From Sporosarcina sp. FSL W8-0480 (GTDB lineage Bacteria > Bacillota > Bacilli > Bacillales_A > Planococcaceae), in the NCBI RefSeq assembly GCF_037963765.1, contig NZ_CP150166.1, positions 1,090,001 through 1,154,000 on the forward strand: a stretch of 64,000 nt of DNA, written 5' to 3'. The notes under the pieces are model-generated. The model was not told the origin of the DNA and did no database searches. It worked only from the letters and a program-made list of their open reading frames with translations. This document shows positions 1 through 8,374 of this stretch, in pieces. Both the position numbers and the translations under genes were made by a program. The first letter of the stretch is position 1; each line of letters starts with the position of its first letter.

Positions 1-152
1 AAACAGATCATATAGAGCCGATGACTCATCCGTTGCAGTTTGTCAACGTGCTTAGGGAAGATGTTCCACAAGATATTCTTGACCGGGAAGAGATGTTGGC
101 AAGCGTGGAAGAGCATGAAGCCGGAATGATAAAGGTTCCGAATATCCTGTGA
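1..152 (+). CDS. gatC: GatC, C-terminal part (gene starts before window)
   Basis: This is the 3' end of the gene for subunit C of the Asp-tRNA(Asn)/Glu-tRNA(Gln) amidotransferase, the small chaperone-like subunit that wraps around GatA and GatB. Read in the frame starting at base 3, it gives about 49 residues. They include the family's characteristic tail: a THPLQFVNVLREDVP segment followed by an acidic stretch and a KVPNIL end. The TGA stop lies 25 bp before gatA, in the usual gatCAB order, so the three genes are almost certainly one operon. Only the C-terminal half is visible. Confidence 0.9.
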   Translation, partial: TDHIEPMTHPLQFVNVLREDVPQDILDREEMLASVEEHEAGMIKVPNIL

Positions 153-177
153 GAACGGGTTTTGAGGAGGATGTAAT

Positions 178-1644
178 ATGACGTTAATGAAAAAGTCGGC
201 AGCAGAACTTCAACAACTTTTACATAATCGGGAAGTCTCTGTCAAAGAATTGACCGAAGATTCACTGAAACAAATAGAAAAACTTGACGGGAAAGTGCAA
301 GCATTTCTTAAAGTGACTGAAAAAGAAGCTTTACTTAGGGCGGAGTCTTTAGATAATGAACCGATGGAAAATCGCGGCCCTTTGTTCGGTCTACCAATCG
401 GGATAAAAGATAATATCATTACAAAAGGCATCACAACGACATGCGCGAGCAAAATGCTTGAAAATTTTGTTCCGGTCTATGATGCGACCGTCATGAACAA
501 ACTCAACCAGGCCGGCATGGTCAGCGTTGGGAAGTTGAATATGGATGAGTTTGCAATGGGTTCAACAACGGAGCGTTCAGCTTTCAAGACAACGCGCAAT
601 CCATGGAATTTGGATAGCGTTCCAGGCGGATCTTCAGGTGGATCAGCTGCAGCAGTTGCGGCTGGGGAAGTGCCTTTCTCACTTGGCACAGACACAGGGG
701 GATCAGTCCGTCAACCTGCCGCTTTTTGTGGTGTTGTCGGGATGAAACCGACATATGGACGAGTATCCCGCAAAGGTCTTGTTGCATTCGCATCGTCTTT
801 GGACCAAATCGGAACAATCACTCGAACTGTTGAGGACAATGCGCTTCTTTTGAATGCGATTTCAGGAGTGGATCCATGGGATTCATCCTCTTCGTCTATC
901 CAGGTTCCTGATTTCCGTGCAGGCTTGACTGGCGACATTAAAGGATTGCGAATTGCGGTACCTAAGGAATACTTAGGTGAAGGTATTGCGGAAGACGTAA
1001 AAGAATCCGTTTTGCAAGCATTAAAAGTACTTGAATCCCTTGGTGCAACTTGGGAGGAAGTAACGCTTCCTCATTCCAAATACGCTTCACCGGTCTATTA
1101 TGCAATCGCTACATCAGAAGCTTCTTCAAACCTTGCAAGATTTGACGGCATCCGATATGGATACCATCCGGAAGGCGCAAAGAACTTGGACGAAATCTAT
1201 TTACGTTCACGTTCTGAAGGATTCGGAACTGAAGTGAAGAAGCGTATTCTTTACGGAACTTACGCATTGAGTGCGGATCATCACGAGGACCTTTACGTGA
1301 AGGCGATGAAAGTCCGAACACTAATCGCACAAGACTTTGCGACTTTATTTGAAAAATATGATGTTGTCATCGGTCCTACAAGTGCAACAACAGCCTATAA
1401 AATTGGCAATGTGGTGCAGGACCAATTGACATTGTATGCAAATGATGTATTAACAGTCTCTGTCAACTTGGCAGGTGTTCCGGCAATTTCAGTACCATGT
1501 GGCCTTTCTAATGGAATGCCAGTGGGCTTACAAATTATCGGGAAACATTTTGATGAGGCACTCCTATACAAAGTGGCTCACGCTTATGAGCAAGCGACTG
1601 ATTTTCATACGCAATCTCCATCTTTAGGGGAGGGGAATGAATAA
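178..1644 (+). CDS. gatA: Glutamyl-tRNA(Gln)/aspartyl-tRNA(Asn) amidotransferase subunit A
   Basis: GatA is the amidase subunit. It hydrolyses glutamine and passes ammonia to GatB for conversion of misacylated Glu-tRNA(Gln) or Asp-tRNA(Asn). The 488-residue length is normal. The amidase signature is plain: the Lys in GLPIGIKDN near residue 80, the Gly/Ser-rich [12 protein letters not shown] near 152 and [11 protein letters not shown] near 177, which supply the Ser-cisSer-Lys triad. The ATG has an AGGAGG box about 7 bp upstream. The TAA stop overlaps the gatB start by one base, so the subunits are translationally coupled. There is nothing unusual in the reading frame. Confidence 0.98.
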   Translation: MTLMKKSAAELQQLLHNREVSVKELTEDSLKQIEKLDGKVQAFLKVTEKEALLRAESLDNEPMENRGPLFGLPIGIKDNIITKGITTTCASKMLENFVPVYDATVMNKLNQAGMVSVGKLNMDEFAMGSTTERSAFKTTRNPWNLDSVPGGSSGGSAAAVAAGEVPFSLGTDTGGSVRQPAAFCGVVGMKPTYGRVSRKGLVAFASSLDQIGTITRTVEDNALLLNAISGVDPWDSSSSSIQVPDFRAGLTGDIKGLRIAVPKEYLGEGIAEDVKESVLQALKVLESLGATWEEVTLPHSKYASPVYYAIATSEASSNLARFDGIRYGYHPEGAKNLDEIYLRSRSEGFGTEVKKRILYGTYALSADHHEDLYVKAMKVRTLIAQDFATLFEKYDVVIGPTSATTAYKIGNVVQDQLTLYANDVLTVSVNLAGVPAISVPCGLSNGMPVGLQIIGKHFDEALLYKVAHAYEQATDFHTQSPSLGEGNE

Positions 1645-3074
1645 TGAACTTTGAAACGATTGTAGGGCTTGAAGTCCACGTTGAATTGAAAACTGATACG
1701 AAAATCTTCTCGCCGGCACCATCCCATTACGGAGCGGAGCCGAATATGAATATTCATGTCACTGACTTGGCATACCCGGGTACGCTTCCAACGTTGAATA
1801 AACGTGCAGTTGACTTCGGTATGAAAGCTTCGTTTGCCTTGAACTGTGAAGTGGCGGACGTCATGAATTTCGACCGGAAACATTATTTCTATCCGGACAA
1901 TCCGGCAGCATACCAAATTTCCCAAGATAAACGTCCTGTCGGCCAAAACGGCTGGATTGAGATTGAAGTTGAAGGGAAAAAGAAAAAAATCCGTATCGAA
2001 CGTGTTCACCTTGAGGAAGACGCTGGGAAGTTGACGCATACGGATAACGGGTACTCACTTGTTGATTTAAACAGACAAGGAACGCCGCTTATCGAAATCG
2101 TTACGGAAGCGGATATCCGCTCTCCTGAAGAGGCTTATGCATTTCTTGAGAAATTGAAAGCAATCATCCAATATACAGGCGTTTCCGATGTCCGTATGGA
2201 GGAAGGGTCACTCCGTTGTGACGCCAATATTTCATTGCGTCCATTCGGTCAGAAGGAATTCGGCACGAAAACGGAATTGAAGAACTTGAACTCGTTCAAC
2301 TATGTACGCCGTGGAATTGCGAATGAAGTAGAACGCCAGGAAAAAATCCTTCTTTCTGGAGGAGAAATCCAACAAGAAACCCGCCGATATGACGAGTCGA
2401 CAGGCCAAACAGTCCTTATGCGCGTTAAAGGAAGTGCAAATGATTACCGTTTCATCAACGATCCGGACCTTCCTGAAGTTCATATTGACCAAGAGTGGAA
2501 GGACCGTGTTCGTGCTGAAATCCCTGAACTTCCGGACGCTCGTAAAGCTCGTTATGTCAAGGAGTTGGATTTGCCGGAATACGATGCACATGTATTGACA
2601 TTGACGAAGGAAATGTCGGACTTCTTCGATGCAACTGTTTCTGCTGGAGCTGATGCGAAGCTTGCTTCCAACTGGTTGATGGGTGAAGTTTCCGCTTATT
2701 TGAATGCTGAACAAAAAGAACTGCATGATACAGCCCTTACACCAGAAGGGTTATCCAGCATGATTAAACTGATTGCAGATGGAACTATTTCATCTAAGAT
2801 TGCGAAGAAAGTGTTTAAAGAACTGATCGAGAACGGTGGAAACGCTGCCGATATCGTGAAGGAAAAAGGCCTCGTTCAAATTTCGGACGTAGGAACACTT
2901 CGTACAATCGTAACAGAGATTTTGGATGCGAATGAACAATCCATAGAAGACTATAAAAACGGTAAGGATCGTGCTGTCGGATTCCTCGTCGGACAAGTTA
3001 TGAAAGCGACGAAGGGTCAAGCTAACCCGCCGATGGTCAATAAAATCCTCCTTGAGGAAATTAACAAGCGATAA
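1644..3074 (+). CDS. gatB: Aspartyl/glutamyl-tRNA amidotransferase subunit B
   Basis: GatB carries the kinase/transamidase site that phosphorylates the carboxyl of misacylated tRNA and amidates it with ammonia from GatA. The protein is 476 residues, the standard length. It opens with the family signature [14 protein letters not shown] and continues with the cradle domain, including [11 protein letters not shown] near residue 190. It closes with the YqeY-like tRNA-binding tail ending [16 protein letters not shown]. It is the last gene of gatCAB and is followed by an intrinsic terminator at 3091-3128. Confidence 0.98.
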   Translation: MNFETIVGLEVHVELKTDTKIFSPAPSHYGAEPNMNIHVTDLAYPGTLPTLNKRAVDFGMKASFALNCEVADVMNFDRKHYFYPDNPAAYQISQDKRPVGQNGWIEIEVEGKKKKIRIERVHLEEDAGKLTHTDNGYSLVDLNRQGTPLIEIVTEADIRSPEEAYAFLEKLKAIIQYTGVSDVRMEEGSLRCDANISLRPFGQKEFGTKTELKNLNSFNYVRRGIANEVERQEKILLSGGEIQQETRRYDESTGQTVLMRVKGSANDYRFINDPDLPEVHIDQEWKDRVRAEIPELPDARKARYVKELDLPEYDAHVLTLTKEMSDFFDATVSAGADAKLASNWLMGEVSAYLNAEQKELHDTALTPEGLSSMIKLIADGTISSKIAKKVFKELIENGGNAADIVKEKGLVQISDVGTLRTIVTEILDANEQSIEDYKNGKDRAVGFLVGQVMKATKGQANPPMVNKILLEEINKR

Positions 3075-3090
3075 CCAATCAATATTAGTG

Positions 3091-3128
3091 AACGCCCTAT
3101 GCCCGTGTGTATAGGGCGTTTTACTTTT
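3091..3128 (+). terminator. Intrinsic terminator of gatCAB
   Basis: A stem AACGCCCTAT / ATAGGGCGTT with a 10-nt loop is followed by a T-rich tract. It lies 17 bp after the gatB stop and ends the operon. Confidence 0.85.
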
Positions 3129-3194
3129 ATCGTTAGCATCCTATTTGATTCGGCTGGTGAATAGACTTAAACTAAGGGAAAGGAGTGTGTAAAT

Positions 3195-3764
3195 ATGAAA
3201 ACTGAAAAACAATATTTTGATGAAGCAATAACTCTTGAAGCGTATATGGATAAGATGGAGAAGCATAAAGAGAACAGCTTCGGCATTTACGAAAAATTCG
3301 AAGTGCCTCAGGACGATGAGTTCATTGAAATCTTGAAAGAGAAAAAGCCAAATGTTTTGGTCATAACTGAAGATTGGTGCGGGGACGCCATGATGAATAA
3401 TCCAATCCTTCGTAGAATTGCTGAAGCTGCTGAATTGGACGTGCGGACTGCCTATCGTGATGAAGATACAGATTTAATCGATAAACATTTGACAAATGGC
3501 GGAAGATCAATCCCGATATATCTGCTTTTAGATGATGAAGGGGAGGTCATTTCGAAATGGGGTCCACGCGCGGCTTCGATACAAGAGGATGTACTTGAGC
3601 GCCGTAAGCAGCTCCCTGCGAAAGAAGATCCATCATTTGATGAGAAACAGCGTGCCTTCATTTCAGAACTGATGACAGAATATACGACACAACCCGAATT
3701 ATGGTTGACGGTCTATGAAGACATTCGCAAAACATTCATGCCGGCACTACAAAAAACGAATTGA
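3195..3764 (+). CDS. Thioredoxin-family protein, atypical active site
   Basis: This 189-residue soluble protein belongs to the thioredoxin-fold family common in Bacillales. The fold is shown by VLVITEDWCGDAMMNNPIL near residues 54-72, which occupies the place of the redox motif. The second Cys of a classic WCxxC is absent, since the motif reads W-C-G-D-A. Any redox role would therefore be monothiol, or the protein may be non-redox. The segment GGRSIPIYLLLDDEG near residue 102 carries the conserved cis-Pro of the fold. The gene stands alone between the gatCAB terminator and dagK, with AAAGGAG upstream of the ATG. The exact substrate is unknown. Confidence 0.8.
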   Translation: MKTEKQYFDEAITLEAYMDKMEKHKENSFGIYEKFEVPQDDEFIEILKEKKPNVLVITEDWCGDAMMNNPILRRIAEAAELDVRTAYRDEDTDLIDKHLTNGGRSIPIYLLLDDEGEVISKWGPRAASIQEDVLERRKQLPAKEDPSFDEKQRAFISELMTEYTTQPELWLTVYEDIRKTFMPALQKTN

Positions 3765-3864
3765 TTGGTATTTGGTGGAACAAATACTTATGATATTGCG
3801 TCCTAATGCTGGATCAGTAACGCATATGCAAGTGCGATAATGTATGAATTGAGAGGGAACCTGT

Positions 3865-4812
3865 ATGAAGCGTGCACGAATCATTTATAATCCGACAGCA
3901 GGACGTGAAATATTCCGAAGGCACCTCGCTGATGTGCTTGAAAAGCTTGAGAAGGCGGGATATGAAACATCAGTACATGCGACAACCGCAGAAGGCGACG
4001 CGACTGTGGCTGCGAAGGCAGCAGTGGAACGTGGTTTTGACGTCATCATCGCCTCAGGTGGTGATGGAACGTTAAATGAAGTCGTTGCGGGTATTTCATC
4101 ATGCGAAAAACGACCGAAAATCGGACTGATTCCAACAGGAACAACGAACGACTTTGCACGGGCACTGCGCATTCCCCGTGATATAGATGAGGCTGTGGAT
4201 ATCATTATCAATGGAGAAACAATACCGGTTGACGTCGGACTAATGAACAACCGCCATTTTATCAATATAGCTGGTGGTGGCCGGATGACTGAATTGACAT
4301 ACGAAGTGCCAAGCAAGTTGAAAACGGTTCTTGGACAGCTTGCCTATTACTTGAAGGGCATAGAAATGCTGCCGTCCATCCATTCGAGTAATGTACGAAT
4401 CGAGTACGATGATAATGTGTTTGAAGGGGAAGCGATGCTATTTCTCGTCGGACTCACAAATTCTGTAGGCGGATTAGAGAAACTTGCGCCAAATTCAAGT
4501 ATTAACGATGGCAAGTTCACATTATTGGTTTTGAAAAAGTGTAATATTGCTGAATTTATCCGGGTTGTTAGCCTTGCATTACGCGGTGAACATCTCGATG
4601 ATCCGTTAGTCATTTCATCTCAAGCATCGAAGATAAAGGTAACTTCCTCAGAGGAAGTTCTTCTGAATTTAGATGGCGAGTACGGCGGAACGCTACCTGC
4701 CGAATTCGAGATTAAATACCGCCATATTGAAATGTTCGCGACGCTTGATCAATTGCGGGATCAAGACAGAATTGATAACGACGAAGACAATGAAAAAGCT
4801 GCATGGGACTAA
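3865..4812 (+). CDS. dagK: Diacylglycerol kinase (DgkB/YerQ type)
   Basis: This lipid kinase of the DAGK catalytic family phosphorylates diacylglycerol released during lipoteichoic acid synthesis back to phosphatidic acid. At 315 residues it is slightly longer than the usual ~300. Visible motifs are RIIYNPTAGRE at the N-terminus, the nucleotide-binding ASGGDGTLNEV near residue 64, and LIPTGTTNDFARAL near residue 89. The C-terminal sandwich contains the usual NLDGEYG element near residue 270. In Bacillus the gene is likewise found downstream of gatCAB. Its last codons form the upstream arm of the terminator that follows. Confidence 0.95.
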   Translation: MKRARIIYNPTAGREIFRRHLADVLEKLEKAGYETSVHATTAEGDATVAAKAAVERGFDVIIASGGDGTLNEVVAGISSCEKRPKIGLIPTGTTNDFARALRIPRDIDEAVDIIINGETIPVDVGLMNNRHFINIAGGGRMTELTYEVPSKLKTVLGQLAYYLKGIEMLPSIHSSNVRIEYDDNVFEGEAMLFLVGLTNSVGGLEKLAPNSSINDGKFTLLVLKKCNIAEFIRVVSLALRGEHLDDPLVISSQASKIKVTSSEEVLLNLDGEYGGTLPAEFEIKYRHIEMFATLDQLRDQDRIDNDEDNEKAAWD

Positions 4813-4830
4813 TCCATGCAGCTTTTTTTT
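4795..4830. terminator. Bidirectional intrinsic terminator
   Basis: A 12-bp perfect stem (AAAGCTGCATGG and its complement) with the loop GACTAAT is followed by eight Ts on the plus strand and five Ts on the minus strand. It overlaps the dagK stop codon and serves both dagK and the convergent NUDIX gene. Confidence 0.9.
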
Positions 4831-4838
4831 ATATTGTT

Positions 4839-5282
4839 TCAGCTGATAAATTCAATATCTTCATCTTGCCCGGCAGCAAGTTGGGGTAAATTATGAATCG
4901 GCACCCATTGACAGTGGAAGATCATGCCATTATCCAGTCCATCGCTTCGGACAAGATTATCCCATTCTTTTTTATCTTCACCTATATAACTAAGATGGAA
5001 GATATTTCTTTCATGCACCACATCTTTTCGATGCTCCGGAAAGTAATTTCTTTTATGCACTTTTCCCTTCAACTCCAGCTGCTCGCGTCTAATACCGGTC
5101 TCTTCTTCAATTTCCCGATATAATGCATCGATGAGCAGCTCATTCTCTTCGATTGTTCCCCCAGGAACCTGGAAACCAGCTTCCGGATTGCCCTTTTGAT
5201 CGAACACAAGGATTTTGCGTTCGTTGTTTTCCCCTTTTGTAATGTAAGCTAATACTTTTCGTTTCACTTCCATTGTGCTCAC
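4839..5282 (-). CDS. NUDIX hydrolase
   Basis: This 147-residue NUDIX hydrolase would cleave a nucleoside diphosphate linked to another moiety. The NUDIX box is complete: GGTIEENELLIDALYREIEE runs into ETGI near residues 41-64, with the metal-binding Glu residues present. The N-terminal region MEVKRKVLAYITKGE resembles the Bacillus YvcI/YtkD-like group, but the substrate cannot be assigned. It is transcribed convergently with dagK and shares its terminator. The ATG at 5282 has an AGGTGAG box just upstream; a slightly later Met is also possible. Confidence 0.9.
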   Translation of the reverse strand: MSTMEVKRKVLAYITKGENNERKILVFDQKGNPEAGFQVPGGTIEENELLIDALYREIEEETGIRREQLELKGKVHKRNYFPEHRKDVVHERNIFHLSYIGEDKKEWDNLVRSDGLDNGMIFHCQWVPIHNLPQLAAGQDEDIEFIS

Positions 5283-5350
5283 CTCTCTTTAATCCTTTCA
5301 TTATACATAAGATTCAAACTACTCTCAAGATGATTTTGGACAAAAATAGT

Positions 5351-5365
5351 TCACAGTTACTGTGA
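5351..5365. promoter_or_regulatory. Perfect palindrome upstream of the cyd operon
   Basis: TCACAGTTACTGTGA is a perfect 15-bp dyad about 90 bp upstream of the first small gene of the cytochrome bd operon. Its position fits an operator for a redox or oxygen regulator. The sequence is not the TTGTGA-N6-TCACAA Rex consensus nor TGTGA-N6-TCACA of Fnr, so the regulator is unknown. Confidence 0.4.
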
Positions 5366-5457
5366 CAAATTTGTTATTTCAATCGCAAAGAGGGAAAAGT
5401 ATTAAGCGAAAGTCATCTTATATAAAGAGTAATACTGACAGAGGAGGCATTGATTCC

Positions 5458-5553
5458 GTGTATAAAAAACAGGAGAAATGGCTTATGTGGTTAGTTTTTA
5501 TCGTCGCGGGAATAATGTTCTTGTCCATCGTGGGAAGAGTTCTCGGAAGTTGA
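5458..5553 (+). CDS. Small membrane protein at head of cyd operon (31 aa)
   Basis: A GTG start at 5458 lies 8-9 bp after GAGGAGG and opens a 31-codon frame. After a charged N-terminus, MYKKQEKW, comes one hydrophobic helix (LMWLVFIVAGIMFLSIVG) and a short polar tail. It stops 14 bp before cydA, whose own ribosome binding site fills the gap, so the genes are one transcript. It may be an assembly or accessory peptide of the oxidase, inferred only from position and shape. No family is recognised. Confidence 0.6.
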   Translation: MYKKQEKWLMWLVFIVAGIMFLSIVGRVLGS

Positions 5554-5567
5554 AGGAGGAGAAGTAG

Positions 5568-6914
5568 ATGGGAAATGAAGAGGCTGTTTTTTATTCGCGA
5601 GTCTTAACGGAACTAACGTTATCCTTCCATATCATTTACGCGACAATCGGTGTCGGTGTTCCACTCATGATCATGATTGCCCAATGGGTAGGTATCAAAA
5701 AAAACGATGAACATTATATATTGCTTGCAAGAAGATGGGCGCGCGGATTTGTCATTACGGTCGCAGTTGGTGTCGTGACAGGAACTGCAATTGGTCTGCA
5801 ATTATCTTTGCTATGGCCAACTTTCATGGAGTTTGCAGGGAATGTCATTGCACTCCCACTTTTCATGGAAACATTCGCATTCTTTTTTGAAGCTATTTTC
5901 CTCGGAATTTATTTATATACGTGGGACCGATTTGAGAATCAGAAAAAGCATTTGCTGCTATTGGTACCGGTTGCAATCGGTGCATCGTTTTCAGCTGTAT
6001 TCATAACGATGGTGAATGCGTTTATGAATGCCCCCCAAGGCTTCGACATCGTCAATGGGGAACTTGTTAACATCAATCCGATCATCGCCATGTTCAACCC
6101 CGCGATGCCGACGAAAGTGGCGCATGTCGTTATTACGGCTTATATGACTGCAGCTTTTGTGTTAGCGGCGATTGCAGCATTCCGATTATTGAAAGGCTCG
6201 GATCATATTTATCATAAAAAAGCACTTTTTCTAACGATGAAATTAGGGTTCATCTTCTCACTTGCAACGGCATTAATAGGGGATTTCTCCGGTAAGTATT
6301 TGGCGGAGTACCAACCAGAAAAGTTAGCTGCTGCAGAATGGCATTTTGAAACACAGGAAAATGCCCCACTCATCTTACTTGGTGTGTTAAGTGACGGGGA
6401 AGTGAAGTATGCCCTTGAAATTCCTTTCGGGCTTTCCATGTTAGCGCATAATAATCCGAAAGCTGAAGTCATCGGTCTGGATCAATTCCCGGAGGATGAA
6501 ATACCGCCGTTATATATCCATTATTTATTCAACATCATGGTGTTTATTGGCATGTGGATGACAATCCTATCCGCTTTGTATTGGATTGGCGTCAATCGAG
6601 GGTGGAAACGCGTTTCTACAAGCTGGTTCCGTTGGCTGATTGTCCTTGGAGCACCACTGACGATGATTGCCATCGAGTCAGGTTGGTGGCTTGCTGAAGT
6701 AGGAAGGCAACCTTGGATTCTCCGCAATATCATGCGCGTAGAGGACGCGGCGACGACAAGCGGGCAAGTTGACTTAATGCTCATGTTGTTTGCACTATTA
6801 TATCTCATCCTTGGAGTCGGAAGTATCGTCGTCCTCAGACGAATGTTCATCAAAAACCCTGTAGAGCAAGAGCTTGCCGATCGACATATGGAAAAGGGCG
6901 GTGATTTACGATGA
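5568..6914 (+). CDS. cydA: Cytochrome bd ubiquinol/menaquinol oxidase subunit I
   Basis: CydA is the haem-bearing catalytic subunit of the bd-type terminal oxidase. It oxidises quinol and reduces oxygen with high affinity in the cytoplasmic membrane. The 448-residue length matches the short-Q-loop Bacillus/Geobacillus type. Nine hydrophobic segments are visible. The N-terminal LTLSFHIIYATIGVG carries the conserved His ligand, and METFAFFFEAIFLGIYLYTW lies near residue 100. The end GWWLAEVGRQPWILRNIMR near residue 367 is a strong family signature. A strong AAGGAGGAG box precedes the ATG. The stop overlaps cydB by 4 bp (ATGA). Confidence 0.97.
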   Translation: MGNEEAVFYSRVLTELTLSFHIIYATIGVGVPLMIMIAQWVGIKKNDEHYILLARRWARGFVITVAVGVVTGTAIGLQLSLLWPTFMEFAGNVIALPLFMETFAFFFEAIFLGIYLYTWDRFENQKKHLLLLVPVAIGASFSAVFITMVNAFMNAPQGFDIVNGELVNINPIIAMFNPAMPTKVAHVVITAYMTAAFVLAAIAAFRLLKGSDHIYHKKALFLTMKLGFIFSLATALIGDFSGKYLAEYQPEKLAAAEWHFETQENAPLILLGVLSDGEVKYALEIPFGLSMLAHNNPKAEVIGLDQFPEDEIPPLYIHYLFNIMVFIGMWMTILSALYWIGVNRGWKRVSTSWFRWLIVLGAPLTMIAIESGWWLAEVGRQPWILRNIMRVEDAATTSGQVDLMLMLFALLYLILGVGSIVVLRRMFIKNPVEQELADRHMEKGGDLR

Positions 6915-7936
6915 ACCTCGAAATATTAGGAATCACGGTTCTTTGGTCGTTCCTATTCGGTTATATTGTCGTTGGTGCAATTGATTTTGGCGCCGGGTTT
7001 TTCAATGCATACAGCCTTCTGACAGGAAAAGAGCGGGTTCTTACGAAGGTCATCCAACGCTATTTATCCCCTGTCTGGGAAGTGACGAATGTATTTTTAG
7101 TCTTCTTCTTCGTAGGGATTATCGGATTCTTTCCGAAGACGGCATTCTATTACGGAACGACTCTATTGGTACCCGTCAGCATCGGAGTCATCCTGCTTGC
7201 GATACGCGGCTCGTATTATGCGTTTGAAACTTACGGTCCAAGAAGACATAAAGGCTATTCGTTCATGTATGGACTTTCCGGGCTATTGCTTCCCGCATCC
7301 CTTTCCATCGTCCTCACCATTTCAGAAGGCGGCTTTATAGAAATGGTGAACGGGCATCCTGTACTTGATTACTGGGTGCTGTTCACGAGTCCTCTGACGT
7401 GGTCGATAGTTGTCCTAAGCATATCCGCAACACTATATATTTCAGCAGTTTTCTTAACTTGGTATGCCAATAAAGCAGGGGATATCGATGCGACGGACTT
7501 GCTTCGGAAATACGCACTCATTTGGTCACTGCCAACTATCATCACAGCAGGTGGCATCGTTTTCGAATTGCGAAGGCATAATTTCGAACACTATAGCAAT
7601 ATCCAGACATTTTGGCTACTGTTCCTTGTTTCATTTTTCATGTTCATTGGTACGGTTTGGTTACTGTGGAAGCGGCGTAATTATGGCTGGGCGTTCGGGT
7701 TGCTTGTAGGGCAATTCTTCTTTGCGTTTTTCGGATATGGCGCATCGCATTACCCGTATTTGCTCTACCCGCATTTGACGCTTTACGACAGCTTCACGAA
7801 CCCGGCTATGGCAATTTCACTTGTTGTCGTTTTCATCTTAGGACTTGGTTTACTGATTCCGTCGTTAGTGCTGCTTATGCGTCTGTTCCTGTTCAATAAA
7901 GACTATGTGCGTGGAAAGGATAACTTCCATGCGTAA
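6911..7936 (+). CDS. cydB: Cytochrome bd oxidase subunit II
   Basis: CydB is the second large subunit of the bd oxidase. The 341-residue protein has about nine membrane segments. It opens with the typical LWSFLFGYIVVGAIDFGAGF and contains RGSYYAFETYG near residue 98, both conserved in the family. It overlaps cydA by 4 bp and is followed after 17 bp by cydS. The cydABS arrangement without cydCD resembles Geobacillus; the ABC exporter cydCD is not in the window. Confidence 0.96.
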   Translation: MNLEILGITVLWSFLFGYIVVGAIDFGAGFFNAYSLLTGKERVLTKVIQRYLSPVWEVTNVFLVFFFVGIIGFFPKTAFYYGTTLLVPVSIGVILLAIRGSYYAFETYGPRRHKGYSFMYGLSGLLLPASLSIVLTISEGGFIEMVNGHPVLDYWVLFTSPLTWSIVVLSISATLYISAVFLTWYANKAGDIDATDLLRKYALIWSLPTIITAGGIVFELRRHNFEHYSNIQTFWLLFLVSFFMFIGTVWLLWKRRNYGWAFGLLVGQFFFAFFGYGASHYPYLLYPHLTLYDSFTNPAMAISLVVVFILGLGLLIPSLVLLMRLFLFNKDYVRGKDNFHA

Positions 7937-7953
7937 AGGGAGATGATTGTACA

Positions 7954-8061
7954 ATGACTGATTTTATGATTTTCTATGCGCCTTTCATCATACTAATCGC
8001 GGCCATTATCATAGCATTTTTAGTTGCACCGCTGGACGGTTCTGTAAATAAAGAAGAGTAA
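7954..8061 (+). CDS. cydS: CydS-like third subunit of cytochrome bd (35 aa)
   Basis: This 35-codon gene follows cydB by 17 bp, with GGGAGATG upstream of the ATG. The peptide has one membrane helix preceded by MTDFMIFYAP and ends in a polar, acidic tail. Geobacillus bd oxidase contains a structurally resolved small subunit, CydS, of 33 residues. It has the same position, the same length and a similar FLIMYAP opening, recalled from memory rather than aligned. The terminator at 8066-8094 directly follows, so this is the last gene of the oxidase operon. Confidence 0.8.
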   Translation: MTDFMIFYAPFIILIAAIIIAFLVAPLDGSVNKEE

Positions 8062-8065
8062 TGGA

Positions 8066-8094
8066 AAACAGACGTCTTTTGGCGTCTGTTTTTT
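8066..8094 (+). terminator. Intrinsic terminator of the cyd operon
   Basis: A stem ACAGACG / CGTCTGT with an 8-nt loop is followed by six Ts, starting five bases after the cydS stop. Confidence 0.85.
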
Positions 8095-8108
8095 GCAACT
8101 TGAAAACT

Positions 8109-8276
8109 TATCGGTCATTTCCCGGCGGATATCGATCATTTCCCAGCATTTATCGATCATTTGGGAGAGGTTATCGATCATTTCCCAGCATTTATCGATC
8201 ATTTGGGAGAGGTTATCGATCATTTCCCAACTTATATCGATCATTTCCCGAGATATATTGTCATTTTAGGACTTTT
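8109..8276 (+). repeat. Tandem 21-bp repeat array
   Basis: Seven consecutive 21-bp units begin TATCGATCATTT (first unit TATCGGTCATTT), and an eighth is degenerate. The last nine bases alternate between CCCAGCATT and GGGAGAGGT in units 2-5, so units 2-3 are repeated as 4-5, a 42-bp higher-order repeat. The array lies between the cyd terminator and rlmCD. Both strands are accidentally open because the unit length is a multiple of three. No RNA or protein role can be assigned. Confidence 0.9.
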
Positions 8277-8374
8277 GAATCAACTAAAGTCGGTGAAATA
8301 CTTGCCGCTTTGAATGCCTGCCGACGCCCTTTTTTGTGTTAGACTATGTACATATGAAATTTGGAGGAAAAATC

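Noticed and set aside
8020..8244. Minus-strand gene with repeated MIDxxxEMIDN peptides
   Set aside because: It is the translation of the 21-bp tandem array, open only because the unit is a multiple of three; no ribosome binding site and it runs into the cyd terminator.
8109..8276. CRISPR array
   Set aside because: Units are contiguous 21-mers with no unique spacers, and no cas genes are in the window.
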